Shown here: in pieces, positions 18,601 through 34,747 of the stretch | Numbering within the stretch: the first letter of the stretch is position 1 | How the letters are laid out: every line of letters starts with the position of its first letter | The notes under the pieces: generated by a model | Database searches by the model: none | Seen by the model: only the letters and a program-made list of their open reading frames with translations | What the model was told of the DNA's origin: nothing | Made by a program: the position numbers and the translations under genes | DNA from: Paludisphaera borealis | Lineage (GTDB): Bacteria; Planctomycetota; Planctomycetia; Isosphaerales; Isosphaeraceae | NCBI RefSeq assembly: GCF_001956985.1 | Contig: NZ_CP019082.1 | Coordinates: forward strand, 5,022,001-5,086,000 | Direction of reading: 5' to 3' | Length of the DNA: 64,000 nt

Positions 18601-21399
18601 GAAACAGAGGAAGGCGAAGGGATTCTGGATGGCGTCGACCCCACCCACTATCGCCACGTCGCTGGTGCGCGCCTCGAGGTCGCGCACGGCCAGATAGACC
18701 GCGGCGAGCGACGACGCGCATGCGGCGTCCACCGTATAGTTCACCCCCCCCAGATTGAACCGATTCGCGACGCGTCCCGCGGCGACGTTCATCAGGATTC
18801 CGGGAAACGAATCCTCCGTCCACTCCGGCAGGCGGTCGCCGAGTCGCTCGGCGACGGCGGCCGCTTCCCCGTTGAATAGATCGGGCAGGCTGGAACGGAC
18901 CATGTACCCGGCGGTCAGGTCGGCTCCTCCGCCGCCCGCCCCGAGGATCACCGAAGTGCGCTCACGGGGAAACGGCCGGTCGAGATAACCGGCGTCTTCG
19001 AGAGCGGACCGCACGACGGCCAAGGCCAGGAGCTGGAACGGCTCGATCGAGCGGAGCGAGCTGGGAGGCATTCCGAAGACCGCGGGGTCGAACGCGACAT
19101 CACCGATGAACCCGCCCCAGCGCGAGTAAATCTTGTCACGCGCTGACCGTGACGCATCGAAATACCGGTGCCAATCCCAGCGGTCGGCGGGCACTTCCGT
19201 GATCGCATCGACCTTGTTGAGGATGTTCGACCAGAACGTCTTCAGGTCGGGAGCGCCGGGTAGGATGCAGGCCATTCCGACGATCGCGATTGCGGCGGGA
19301 GACGGGGAAGGCGACTCGGAGGCCACGAGAGGTCGCACGGACGACTTCAAGCGTCGGGTGCTCCCGGCCGAGACGTCCTCGTGAAGCTCAGCCAGCGTGC
19401 AGAGGCCGTCTCGCAGCCCGGCGACCTGTCCGATCATGTACATCCCGCGCGCCCACTGAGCCTCGGGCCCCAATTCGACGAGCTTGCTCGCGGCGGCATC
19501 CTCGCCGAAACAGGGGTTGTGGTCGACGCCCTTCGACGCGACCCGCAGCCGCCCGATATTCAGCGCCTCCAGGTTATGACGCAGCTCTTCGGGAGGCAGG
19601 CCATGCCCGAGCAGGCGTCGTTTCTCGCCGGCGAAATCCGCGACGAAGGGGGACGACACGCATCGGGTCGCATGCCCCGGACCGCTTTCAAGCAAAACCG
19701 TGCTTTCGCAAGAGAGGGCCGCCTGTTGAAAGCCGGCGACGATCGCGCCGGTCTGGACCGCCTCGTGGGTGAAGAGGTAGGCCGTGCCCAGGAGCACGCC
19801 GACGCGGACTTCTCGCCGTATCAGGGGGGCCGCAAGTGAGGCGACCATAGCGGCCGAGAGCCCGTCGTGTACGCCGCCGGCGAACAGTACATGGTACGCG
19901 GAGGCGTCGACGCCGGGCGTCAGGTGCTCGGAGAGGACCTCAATCATGCTTTCCCAGAGGACGAAACTGGTCCTCGGCCCGACATGTCCTCCGCACTCTC
20001 GTCCTTCGAAGACGAAGCGATGAGCGCCTTCCTTGAGGAACATCCGGAGCAGTCCCGGCGATGGGACGTGAAGGTAGGTCGGGACGCCCTCCTCATCCAG
20101 AACCTTCGACTGGTCGGGTCGGCCGCCCGCGATCAAGGCGAAGGGAGGCCGGTAGGCGCGGACGACCTCGAGCTGCTGGGCTCGCAGCTCCTGCGGCACG
20201 AAGCCGAGGATGCCCACTCCCCAGGGCCGGTCGCCCAGGCGACGGCGCGTCTCCTCCAAAAGCGAACGCGCCTCGGGGGCGCGCATCAGCGCCAGCGCCA
20301 AGAAGGGCAGGGCGCCGGCTTCCGCGACCGCGGCGGCGAACTCCGCCCGGTCGCTGACCCGAGTCATCGGTCCCTGGACGATCGGGAACCTCGTCCCGTG
20401 CGACCGGGCCAGCGGCGAACCCTCGGCGAATGGGCCGGCTTCTTTGATTCCTCCCGACAGCGGCTCGCGGATCGCCTCCGCCAGTCCGGCCAGGACGCCG
20501 CCGACCGTGCCGAATCTCCGCGCCAGGCCGGCGGCGAACGCCGCGTCCTGCCCCAAGGCGAGGAGGGACGTCTCGGGTGTTTGCCAGTCGACCCGTCGTC
20601 GGATCGCGGCTCGCCAGGCGTGACGCACCGCCACCACCGGCTGCACCGCGAGCAGGGCCGTGGCTTCCAGTCGTCGCAGTTCGACGGCGGTCGGCAAATC
20701 CGGCCGAGAGTAGGCCCGGAACCCCGCCCCGAAGCCGCTTCCCAGGCAGATCGTTTCGCTTCCGTCCATCACGCGGAGCCGTGCCCGCATCCGATCGGAG
20801 ATGGGCGATTCCTTGGTGAGGAGGAGCTGGTTGTCGAGGACGGCGCCCGCGGCGCCGGCGATCTGGCAAGCGGCGGCCGTGCATGGGCCGACGCCTCCCT
20901 GCGCCCACACCGGGACGCTCAGTCGAGGGATCAGACGCTGGAGCAAGACGAAGATCGTCTCCTCGCCCACCCAGCCTCCGGCTTCATTTCCTTTCGCGAT
21001 GATCGCGTCGACCTTTGCATCCTGCCCCGCGACAGCTTCCTCCAGCCCGGTCGCAACCAGGAAGGCTTTCAAACCGGCTTCGTGGATCAGCCCCACGAGG
21101 TGCTTCAGACGATCGATGGCGGAGGCGGTGAGCAGGATCGTGTCCAGACCGGCAGGAAGCTGCGTCAGGATCGCCCGCAGCAGGCCGTCCGCGCCTCCAT
21201 CCAGGAGAACGCCAAGCCGGCCTTTTCCAAGCGTCGCCAGGCGCGCCAACGCCGCCAGCGCGGGCTCCGAAGCCTCGACGAATTCGAGATTGAGCACCCC
21301 GACGGCCCCGGCCCGACTGCCGGCGATCGCCAGCGACGGGTCCGGGAATCCCCCGGGCGTCAGAACCATCCAATCGAAGTCCGGTCCGCTCTTCTTCAA
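12682..21399 (-). CDS. Type I PKS / PUFA-synthase-like megasynthase: NMO-NMO-KS-AT-ACP-KR-DH
   Basis: A 2,905-residue megasynthase. Residues 1-230 and 330-650 are two nitronate-monooxygenase/PfaD-like TIM barrels (WAQGGVGP near 163; QGPMTRVSD, ECGGHVGPRT and FAGGVHDGLSAA in the second), the enoylreductase type of PUFA synthases. KS is at 700-1150 (VDAACASSL, EAHGTGT, MIGHTKATAG); AT at about 1265-1560 (GHSFGEF; CAFHSP); one ACP near 1975 (DLGIDSIKRVEI, the PUFA-type motif); KR near 2285-2520 (VTGGARGI; FFSSVSG; DYAAASE); DH near 2605-2810 (HRLDGRPVFP with DSALQ). A Pro-rich linker of roughly 350 residues links AT and ACP. The start is TTG at 21399 after GAGG; ATG at 21369 is an alternative. 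It is the first gene of the operon, 143 bp behind the giant gene's stop. Confidence 0.93.
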   Translation of the reverse strand: MKKSGPDFDWMVLTPGGFPDPSLAIAGSRAGAVGVLNLEFVEASEPALAALARLATLGKGRLGVLLDGGADGLLRAILTQLPAGLDTILLTASAIDRLKHLVGLIHEAGLKAFLVATGLEEAVAGQDAKVDAIIAKGNEAGGWVGEETIFVLLQRLIPRLSVPVWAQGGVGPCTAAACQIAGAAGAVLDNQLLLTKESPISDRMRARLRVMDGSETICLGSGFGAGFRAYSRPDLPTAVELRRLEATALLAVQPVVAVRHAWRAAIRRRVDWQTPETSLLALGQDAAFAAGLARRFGTVGGVLAGLAEAIREPLSGGIKEAGPFAEGSPLARSHGTRFPIVQGPMTRVSDRAEFAAAVAEAGALPFLALALMRAPEARSLLEETRRRLGDRPWGVGILGFVPQELRAQQLEVVRAYRPPFALIAGGRPDQSKVLDEEGVPTYLHVPSPGLLRMFLKEGAHRFVFEGRECGGHVGPRTSFVLWESMIEVLSEHLTPGVDASAYHVLFAGGVHDGLSAAMVASLAAPLIRREVRVGVLLGTAYLFTHEAVQTGAIVAGFQQAALSCESTVLLESGPGHATRCVSSPFVADFAGEKRRLLGHGLPPEELRHNLEALNIGRLRVASKGVDHNPCFGEDAAASKLVELGPEAQWARGMYMIGQVAGLRDGLCTLAELHEDVSAGSTRRLKSSVRPLVASESPSPSPAAIAIVGMACILPGAPDLKTFWSNILNKVDAITEVPADRWDWHRYFDASRSARDKIYSRWGGFIGDVAFDPAVFGMPPSSLRSIEPFQLLALAVVRSALEDAGYLDRPFPRERTSVILGAGGGGADLTAGYMVRSSLPDLFNGEAAAVAERLGDRLPEWTEDSFPGILMNVAAGRVANRFNLGGVNYTVDAACASSLAAVYLAVRDLEARTSDVAIVGGVDAIQNPFAFLCFSKTQALSPNGRCRTFDAEGDGIAISEGFAAVILKRLDDAERDGDRIYAVIRGAGGSSDGRDRSMTAPRPEGQVRALRRAYAQAGYSPATVGLIEAHGTGTVAGDLAEIKALTAFFGDAGAARQGCAVGSIKSMIGHTKATAGVAGLIKASLALSHHVLPPTLGVSLPNPKANFPESPFYVNTEPRPWIHAERPEPRRAGVSAFGFGGTNFHIALEEYTAGFLADRGVTRDPWPAELFIWRSRSRATLIETISQLATSLKAGARPHMGDLACALARAAEGAGVGGPSLSVVATSLEDLAEKLTAARDLIGAGVERCHDSRGIHFSERPLAIDGRIAFLFPGQGSQYVNMTRDLAVAFEEVRECFELADRTLTAELGCPLSRWIFPPPVFSSDEEKQLQTALTETHIAQPALAATDLAVLRLLHRMGIEPDMAAGHSFGEFVALCAAGCLSESDLLEIAAARGRFIRDCTTDESGAMAAVVASPEELQPLLLTAPGLTLANLNAPRQTVVAGTRAAVEKAMEWCRSRGLQARRLPVACAFHSPLVAPAQQRLSERIRRLAFAAPRIPVYSNTTAAPYPDNSSAVADLLSEHLVRPVGFVRQVESMYGSGARLFVEVGPRQVLSGLVGQILDDRPHVCASFDRPGGDGIVLLLHGLAALTSEGVSIRDDGLFQGRSIRPLELSKLTEGIDPVQYSPTTWLVNGGRARPVYRKGGETGTPAPPSRFSVIDGRKPPAAPSAETVVARGPSPSPATRGGNGHQPREVLPEALPSGAAHQVRTPSQNDVLNGEGVTWGGPGARARRPIHRGSADEGGSMTRSTVQSPRFTGAAPPPPYSVAAQPQDSPAASQPPAPPVPNGHGSVDLARQFQQVMMRFLQTQENVMHDLLVFIGSQGTPSAAATAGPRPYGGEANGNVAAAFDGVSIAATAIPTAHAGFVDEVATTPAPVSSPVGQVVSSHPYEPTSLTEPVLPEAPMTTDGGWNKSAPLNGIEHGPSAPPVTAGRIAECSPDRRQITERLLGIVSERTGYPEEMLSLDADLEADLGIDSIKRVEIAGTLVRSLAMPEGRSPDIEKLTVSRSLREVIDHLDSFIHQAGEGEREATEDDHRPFDEARTGHGVGRFALKSVVAPPIAATADLARGGPVVIVDDETGVGRRLASLLSDQERHVVRIVSGAGAPTNESGVVTADLRRPDEVARLVGELHDHGPVAALIHLSALRTDVPAAEAGLTSLYLMSRALGPDLERAAANGGGAVLAASRMGGSFAVDGPAQHFSPEAGGLAGFLKSLAHERPTVRIKSVDLPPAEPDVVADWLLAELMANDRLVEVGYRDGRRSTLELASTPLLSRNVDLPLDEDSVVLVTGGARGITARAAFSLAEAVPCTFVVVGRTPPPAGPEPAETAGIEEPKALKRAIMEQLRATGKPVALASVEERYRRLLLEREVRTNLDRLRRTGARVDYAACNVRDAEAFGSLIDEIYRVHGRIDGVIHGAGVIEDRLVKDKSPESFDRVMESKAGSAVVLGARLQLDSLRFLVFFSSVSGRFGNRGQADYAAASEVLNKLAQDLDRSSPGRIVSINWGPWLETGMVSPEVQRQFAERGVALIPPALGCRFLLDELRFGHKGDVEVLIGGAEGPSAAAPEASVPGRNDGPWTETVNSPLLMAAGVLSRGEGLVELVRPIDLEIDLYLRDHRLDGRPVFPFAMAMELMAEVAASGWPDLDLLAIGDIQLHRGVVLDGKKEDVRVVARLRPAPDPRKDDPGSDRTLDVAILNAGNPDRVHYRASVHLGRRARNHAGTARPGFIADPSLLEGGGLNTIRVEEAYRDWLFHGPLFQGIASIEAIGPKGARAILRPSSPRACLRGEPPGEWLIDPILVDSALQMQVLWARLHWDVTLLPARIAEYRLFGPGIATPAARPPGPSGNGGDPYGIRYELRISSESQVPTCHADHYFLSLDGRLLGVLTGVEGTGSKALNRLAGTCHR

Positions 21400-21542
21400 C
21401 GTCCTCGCCTCTCGATTAGTAGCCCGACCTCCCTATCCCCCCGGGCCGGCCGATAGACGCGGACGCGGGGGGACGGAACGTCCCAGGTCAGCAAGACCAA
21501 CTGGAAAATGTGGAGATAACGTGTCATTACAGGATCAGCACC

Positions 21543-30887
<9,345 letters not shown>

Positions 30888-32033
30888 GGGTGAATCTCCT
30901 GGTGACCTCGGCCGACACCGGCCGAACCGCTGCTCGTCTGGCGACGCTCGCCTTCCCTGGATCGGTTAGCAAGATGCAGACGGAGCGCGTGCGCGACCGT
31001 GCGCTTCGCTCGGTTGATCGTCGTGAGAACAGATCAAGAGGCCCCGCGTGCGTGCGGCGAGGAATGGGCGTCCTGGCCCGAGAAACCAGCGTTTGGCTCT
31101 GCAAGGGCCGCCGCAGCCCGCAGGAGTGCGAGAGAGGGCTCGCGGCGATGCGTCACAAAGTGTGAATACGAACATTCATCGCGACGGCTTCGACCGGTGT
31201 GAACAGGTCGCCGTCAACGAGACAGTCGATTCAAGGCGACAGCATATCCAAGAACACTGCAGGATTAAAGAAATAGAATGTCTAATGAACGAGTAGGTCT
31301 AAGGGACCAGCATGTTCAATGGGCACAGTAAATCGTCGGGCGTGAGGCGAGTCAAGCAAAATCCCCCTTTTTGTTCCAAGTCCATGTTTATTTTTCGCAA
31401 CATTCAAAGCGGATGAAATATAACAATCAAATACAAATTTGCGTGAGGTGTCTCCATGGCTTCGTTGGCTATATGGCGAAATATAGCTTGGCGGTTGGCG
31501 GTTGATCGGCGGCTTATGGTGGCTATTGGAGGTTTTGTTTTGCCTGAGCTTCGCATTGAATCTAGTGCTCGGCCGTAGCCTGGCGGGAAACATATCGATT
31601 TAAGCGGCGTGTGTGCGGCGTTGGTTCGTCGGAGACGCGCCGGCTGATCGACTTGTGCCAACCAAGTCGTGTCGATGAAGATTAAAATGTTTTTTGCTGC
31701 GTCGCCATGAGCTTGGGTTGCTCGTCGTTCGGGACGGCAGCCTATTGACACGGAGCATGTCGGTCACAACCGTGCATGTGAGGTCGCAAGGGCGGCGTTT
31801 CCCGCTCGGATCGTGAAACGCGGCTTGCGGGTCGCGCGCCTGTGGTCTGACAGGCGCTTCCGAACCTGGCCGCAGAGGGTCGTGGGGACCCGAGGGCTGC
31901 ACATCAAGGTTTCCATCGGCGTCGCAGCTCCGTCTCTTTTCGGCTTCAAAGAATGCCTGACGGTGAATTCATCCTGTGTGAGCGACGCCTTTGGAGCGGG
32001 CCCGCCGACGCGGGCTCGTATGGAGAATCGTCG
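30888..32033. other. Gene-free interval between the divergent giant gene and PEP-CTERM gene
   Basis: No convincing gene was seen in these 1,146 bases. The part next to the giant gene (30888-31250) is GC-rich and must hold its promoter; AGGAG for that gene lies just inside. From about 31290 to 31800 the base composition falls, with runs such as TTTATTTTTCGC, unlike the neighbouring genes. A minus-strand frame there contains FIDTTWLA, faintly like an IS630-type transposase, but frames are broken and I do not call it. The last part leads into the PEP-CTERM gene. No clear -35/-10 pair stands out. Confidence 0.6.
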
Positions 32034-32984
32034 ATGAGACGAATCGGATTGGTCGTGAATGGAGTGTTGCTCTTCTCGGTGGTTTTCGCGACGAACGACG
32101 TGCGAGGCGGCTCGTACGCGACCGTCGACGTACCGGGCGGCACGTCGACCAGCGTCGCCGGCCTGAACAATCTGGGGGTTTCGGTCGGGACTTACGCTGT
32201 CGGCGCTACCTCGCACGCCTTCATACGTCTGGCGGACGGCGCGATCAGCGGGTTCGACGTGGCGGGAAGCATGTCAACATATGGAAATGGAATTAATGAC
32301 GGCGGGGTCGTCGTCGGCTACTACGACACCGGGCTGGGATTCCAGGCGTACGAGCGCGGCGTCGACGGGACGATCACCACCTTCTTCGTGCCCGGGGCCG
32401 CCTCGACGTACGGCAGCGCCGTCAACGACCTCGGACAGATCGCCGGCACGTACTCGCTCAGCGGCGTCTTCGACTTCCATGGTTTCATCCGCGGCGTCGA
32501 CGGGACCTTTTCCACCTTCGACGTGCCCGGAGCCTCATGGACGTATGCGCAGGGCATCAACGATCAAGGCCAGGTCTCGGGGTTCTACTTCGACGGGCTG
32601 GCGTTTCACGGCTACGTCCGCGCCGCCGACGGCAGTTTCACCACCTTCGACGTCCCACAGAGCATGTCGACGTTCGGGGGCGGCACCAACAACGATGGCC
32701 AGGCCGTCGGATACTCCGTCGTAAGCTTCTTCACCAGCAGCGGGTTCGTGACGATCGCCACCGGCTTCGTGCGGGACCCCGATGGCGCGGTCACGAGTTT
32801 CGTCATACCGGGGAGTTCTTCGACCTACATCTCGGACATAAACGATTACGGCCATTTGGTGGGGAGCTATACCGTAAACGGCGTCACTCACGGGTTTATC
32901 ACCCCCATTCCGGAACCCGGCGGTTGCCTCATGCTCTCGTTCGGAGCCCTGGGCGTCCTGGCCGCCACGCGTCGTCGCCGGTGA
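32034..32984 (+). CDS. PEP-CTERM sorting-domain protein with HAF repeats
   Basis: A 316-residue exported protein. It starts with a signal peptide (RRIGLVVNGVLLFSVVFA) and ends with IPEPGGCLMLSFGALGVL plus Arg residues, a typical PEP-CTERM tail for exosortase processing. In between are about six repeats of 45-50 residues, each with an FDVPGxxxT segment and an INDxGxxVG segment, the HAF extracellular repeat type. Structure is probably a beta-propeller-like array. The ATG at 32034 is preceded by GGAG. Exact function is unknown; PEP-CTERM proteins are usually anchored or released at the surface and often linked to extracellular polysaccharide. No exosortase gene lies in this window. Confidence 0.9.
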   Translation: MRRIGLVVNGVLLFSVVFATNDVRGGSYATVDVPGGTSTSVAGLNNLGVSVGTYAVGATSHAFIRLADGAISGFDVAGSMSTYGNGINDGGVVVGYYDTGLGFQAYERGVDGTITTFFVPGAASTYGSAVNDLGQIAGTYSLSGVFDFHGFIRGVDGTFSTFDVPGASWTYAQGINDQGQVSGFYFDGLAFHGYVRAADGSFTTFDVPQSMSTFGGGTNNDGQAVGYSVVSFFTSSGFVTIATGFVRDPDGAVTSFVIPGSSSTYISDINDYGHLVGSYTVNGVTHGFITPIPEPGGCLMLSFGALGVLAATRRRR

Positions 32985-33297
32985 TGGACTGCAGCGGTCG
33001 CGACCGAACCAGCGACGACGTTCGCCGATGCTCAGGTCGACGAGCCGGCCTCAACAGTCCGTGACGCGGCTGCATCCTGCTCGCGGTAGACGTCGCCGGG
33101 GACGTCATGGGCTGCGTCGGTCTGCTCCGGCGACAGCGTGGCCGACCCTCGGTACGAGCGGCGTCGCGTGCTCGGCGAAGGGGCTGTCGCGCTCGCTTCG
33201 AGAAACGGCTCACGTCCCTTGGCCCAGAGCAATCAATTGTTTAACATGCAGCTCTCTTCCGAACGCGATCGGGCTTCGGCGGAGCGGAGCGAGCCTC
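32985..33297. other. Intergenic stretch before the first DUF1501 gene
   Basis: No gene was identified here. A 12-base palindrome CGGTCGCGACCG occurs at 32995-33006, shortly after the PEP-CTERM stop codon, but with no loop it is unlikely to be a terminator. An AT-rich patch, CAATTGTTTAACATG, near 33235 is the likeliest promoter area for the downstream gene, but I cannot assign hexamers with confidence. Confidence 0.5.
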
Positions 33298-34632
33298 ATG
33301 CGACGTCGCGAGTTCTTGCGAACGGGCCTGGCCGGCCTTTCACTGCCGCAGCTCCTCGCGATGAGGGCGCGGGCGGGGACGCCTTCGACCGGCGAGCGGA
33401 CCGCGTTGATCGTGGTCTGGCTCCAGGGCGGGGCGAGCCACCTGGAGTCCTACGACCCGAAGCCCGACGCGCCGGCCGAAATTCGCGGCCCGTTCGGGTC
33501 GATCGCCACGAAGGCCGAGGGAGTACGCATCAGCGAACTCTTGCCGCTCCATGCGGCGGTGGCCGACAAATTTACGATCCTGCGTTCGCTGTCGCACTCG
33601 GGCTTCTGCCATCAGCAGGGCAACCAGCAGATGTTCACGGGGCACCCGGAGCAGACGCTCAAGCTCAAGCCCGACCACCCCGACCTGATGTGCATCGCGC
33701 ACCGGGCGAGGTCCGACCCGAGCCGACGGGTCCCCTCGTACGTCGGCGTCAATCCGATCCCTTACCTCGGATCGGCCTATCTCGGCCCGGCCTTCGAGCC
33801 GTTCGGCGTGTACGGCGATCCCAACGCGCCTGGGTTCTCGGTCCCCGGGATCGGACTCGCCGATCCGGCCGAGATCGCCCGGCTGGAGCGAAGGAAAGGG
33901 CTCGCGACGGGCTTCGACGGCCTCCTCCGCGCGATGGACGACCCGGCTCAGTCGCAGGCCTTCGACTCGTTCCAGCGGCAGGCGTTCGCGCTCACGACCG
34001 GCCCGGAGGCGCGGCGAGCCTTCGATCTCGACAAGGAAGACCCCCGGCTTCGTGACCGCTACGGCCGCAACACCTGGGGCCAGCGTTGCCTGCTGGCGCG
34101 GCGGCTGGTCGAGGCGGGCGTCGACCTCGTCGCGACGAGCCTGGACGGCCCCCTCTGCGGCCGGATCGGAAACTGGGACGACCACGCCGTGAACCACCAC
34201 GTCTTCGACGCGATGAAGACGCGGTGCCAGTATTTCGACCAGGCGGTCAGCGCCCTGATCGAGGACGTTCACGCGCGGGGGCTCGACCGCCGCGTGCTGG
34301 TGGTGGTGACCGGCGAGTTCGGCCGCACGCCGAAGATCAGCTATGACAAGGATTCGGCCTCCGGAGTGAAGCAGCCGGGCCGCGATCACTGGCCCCGCGC
34401 CGTCTCGCTGCTGATGAGCGGGGGCGGAATCCCCGGCGGCCAGGTCGTCGGCGCGACCGACCCGCACGGCGCCGATGTGACGCGCCGGCGCGTCGGCGTG
34501 CGCGACTTCCTGGCGACGATCTACCGGCACCTGGGAATCGACGCCGAAAGCCTCGTGATCAATGACCGGACCGGCCGACCGGTGCTCGCGCTGCCCGAAG
34601 GCAGCCCGATCCCCGAATTGACCCGGGCCTGA
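33298..34632 (+). CDS. DUF1501 family secreted protein (first copy)
   Basis: A 444-residue DUF1501 protein of the alkaline-phosphatase/sulfatase-like fold that is abundant in planctomycetes. The N-terminus RRREFLRTGLAGLSLPQLLA is a twin-arginine-type export signal. WLQGGASHLESYDPKP is the family's first conserved block; the region GEFGRTPKI (near residue 335) and GRDHWPRA contain the conserved metal-site-like residues. The length is normal for the family. Members usually lie beside PSCyt1/DUF1549/DUF1553 genes, as here with a gap of 115 bp. Biochemical function is not settled; a role in periplasmic breakdown of sulfated or complex carbohydrates is often proposed. The start follows a purine-rich GGAGCGGAGCGAG stretch. 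Confidence 0.92.
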   Translation: MRRREFLRTGLAGLSLPQLLAMRARAGTPSTGERTALIVVWLQGGASHLESYDPKPDAPAEIRGPFGSIATKAEGVRISELLPLHAAVADKFTILRSLSHSGFCHQQGNQQMFTGHPEQTLKLKPDHPDLMCIAHRARSDPSRRVPSYVGVNPIPYLGSAYLGPAFEPFGVYGDPNAPGFSVPGIGLADPAEIARLERRKGLATGFDGLLRAMDDPAQSQAFDSFQRQAFALTTGPEARRAFDLDKEDPRLRDRYGRNTWGQRCLLARRLVEAGVDLVATSLDGPLCGRIGNWDDHAVNHHVFDAMKTRCQYFDQAVSALIEDVHARGLDRRVLVVVTGEFGRTPKISYDKDSASGVKQPGRDHWPRAVSLLMSGGGIPGGQVVGATDPHGADVTRRRVGVRDFLATIYRHLGIDAESLVINDRTGRPVLALPEGSPIPELTRA

Positions 34633-34747
34633 CGCCGTCGGCGAACCCTCGGCTCGGGCTTCCGTCGCGGCCTCGCCGATGGTATGTTCGTTGAAGCATT
34701 GTTCAACATCCGGTCTCTCCCCCGGCGTGGATGCGGAGGTGCGCGAC

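Noticed and set aside
31404-31751. 115-residue minus frame with FIDTTWLA, resembling an IS630 transposase
   Set aside because: The frame has no further transposase motifs, no ends and no ribosome site; kept only as a note on the gene-free interval.
32995-33006. 12-base palindrome after the PEP-CTERM gene as terminator
   Set aside because: It has no loop and no U-run, so it cannot form a useful hairpin.
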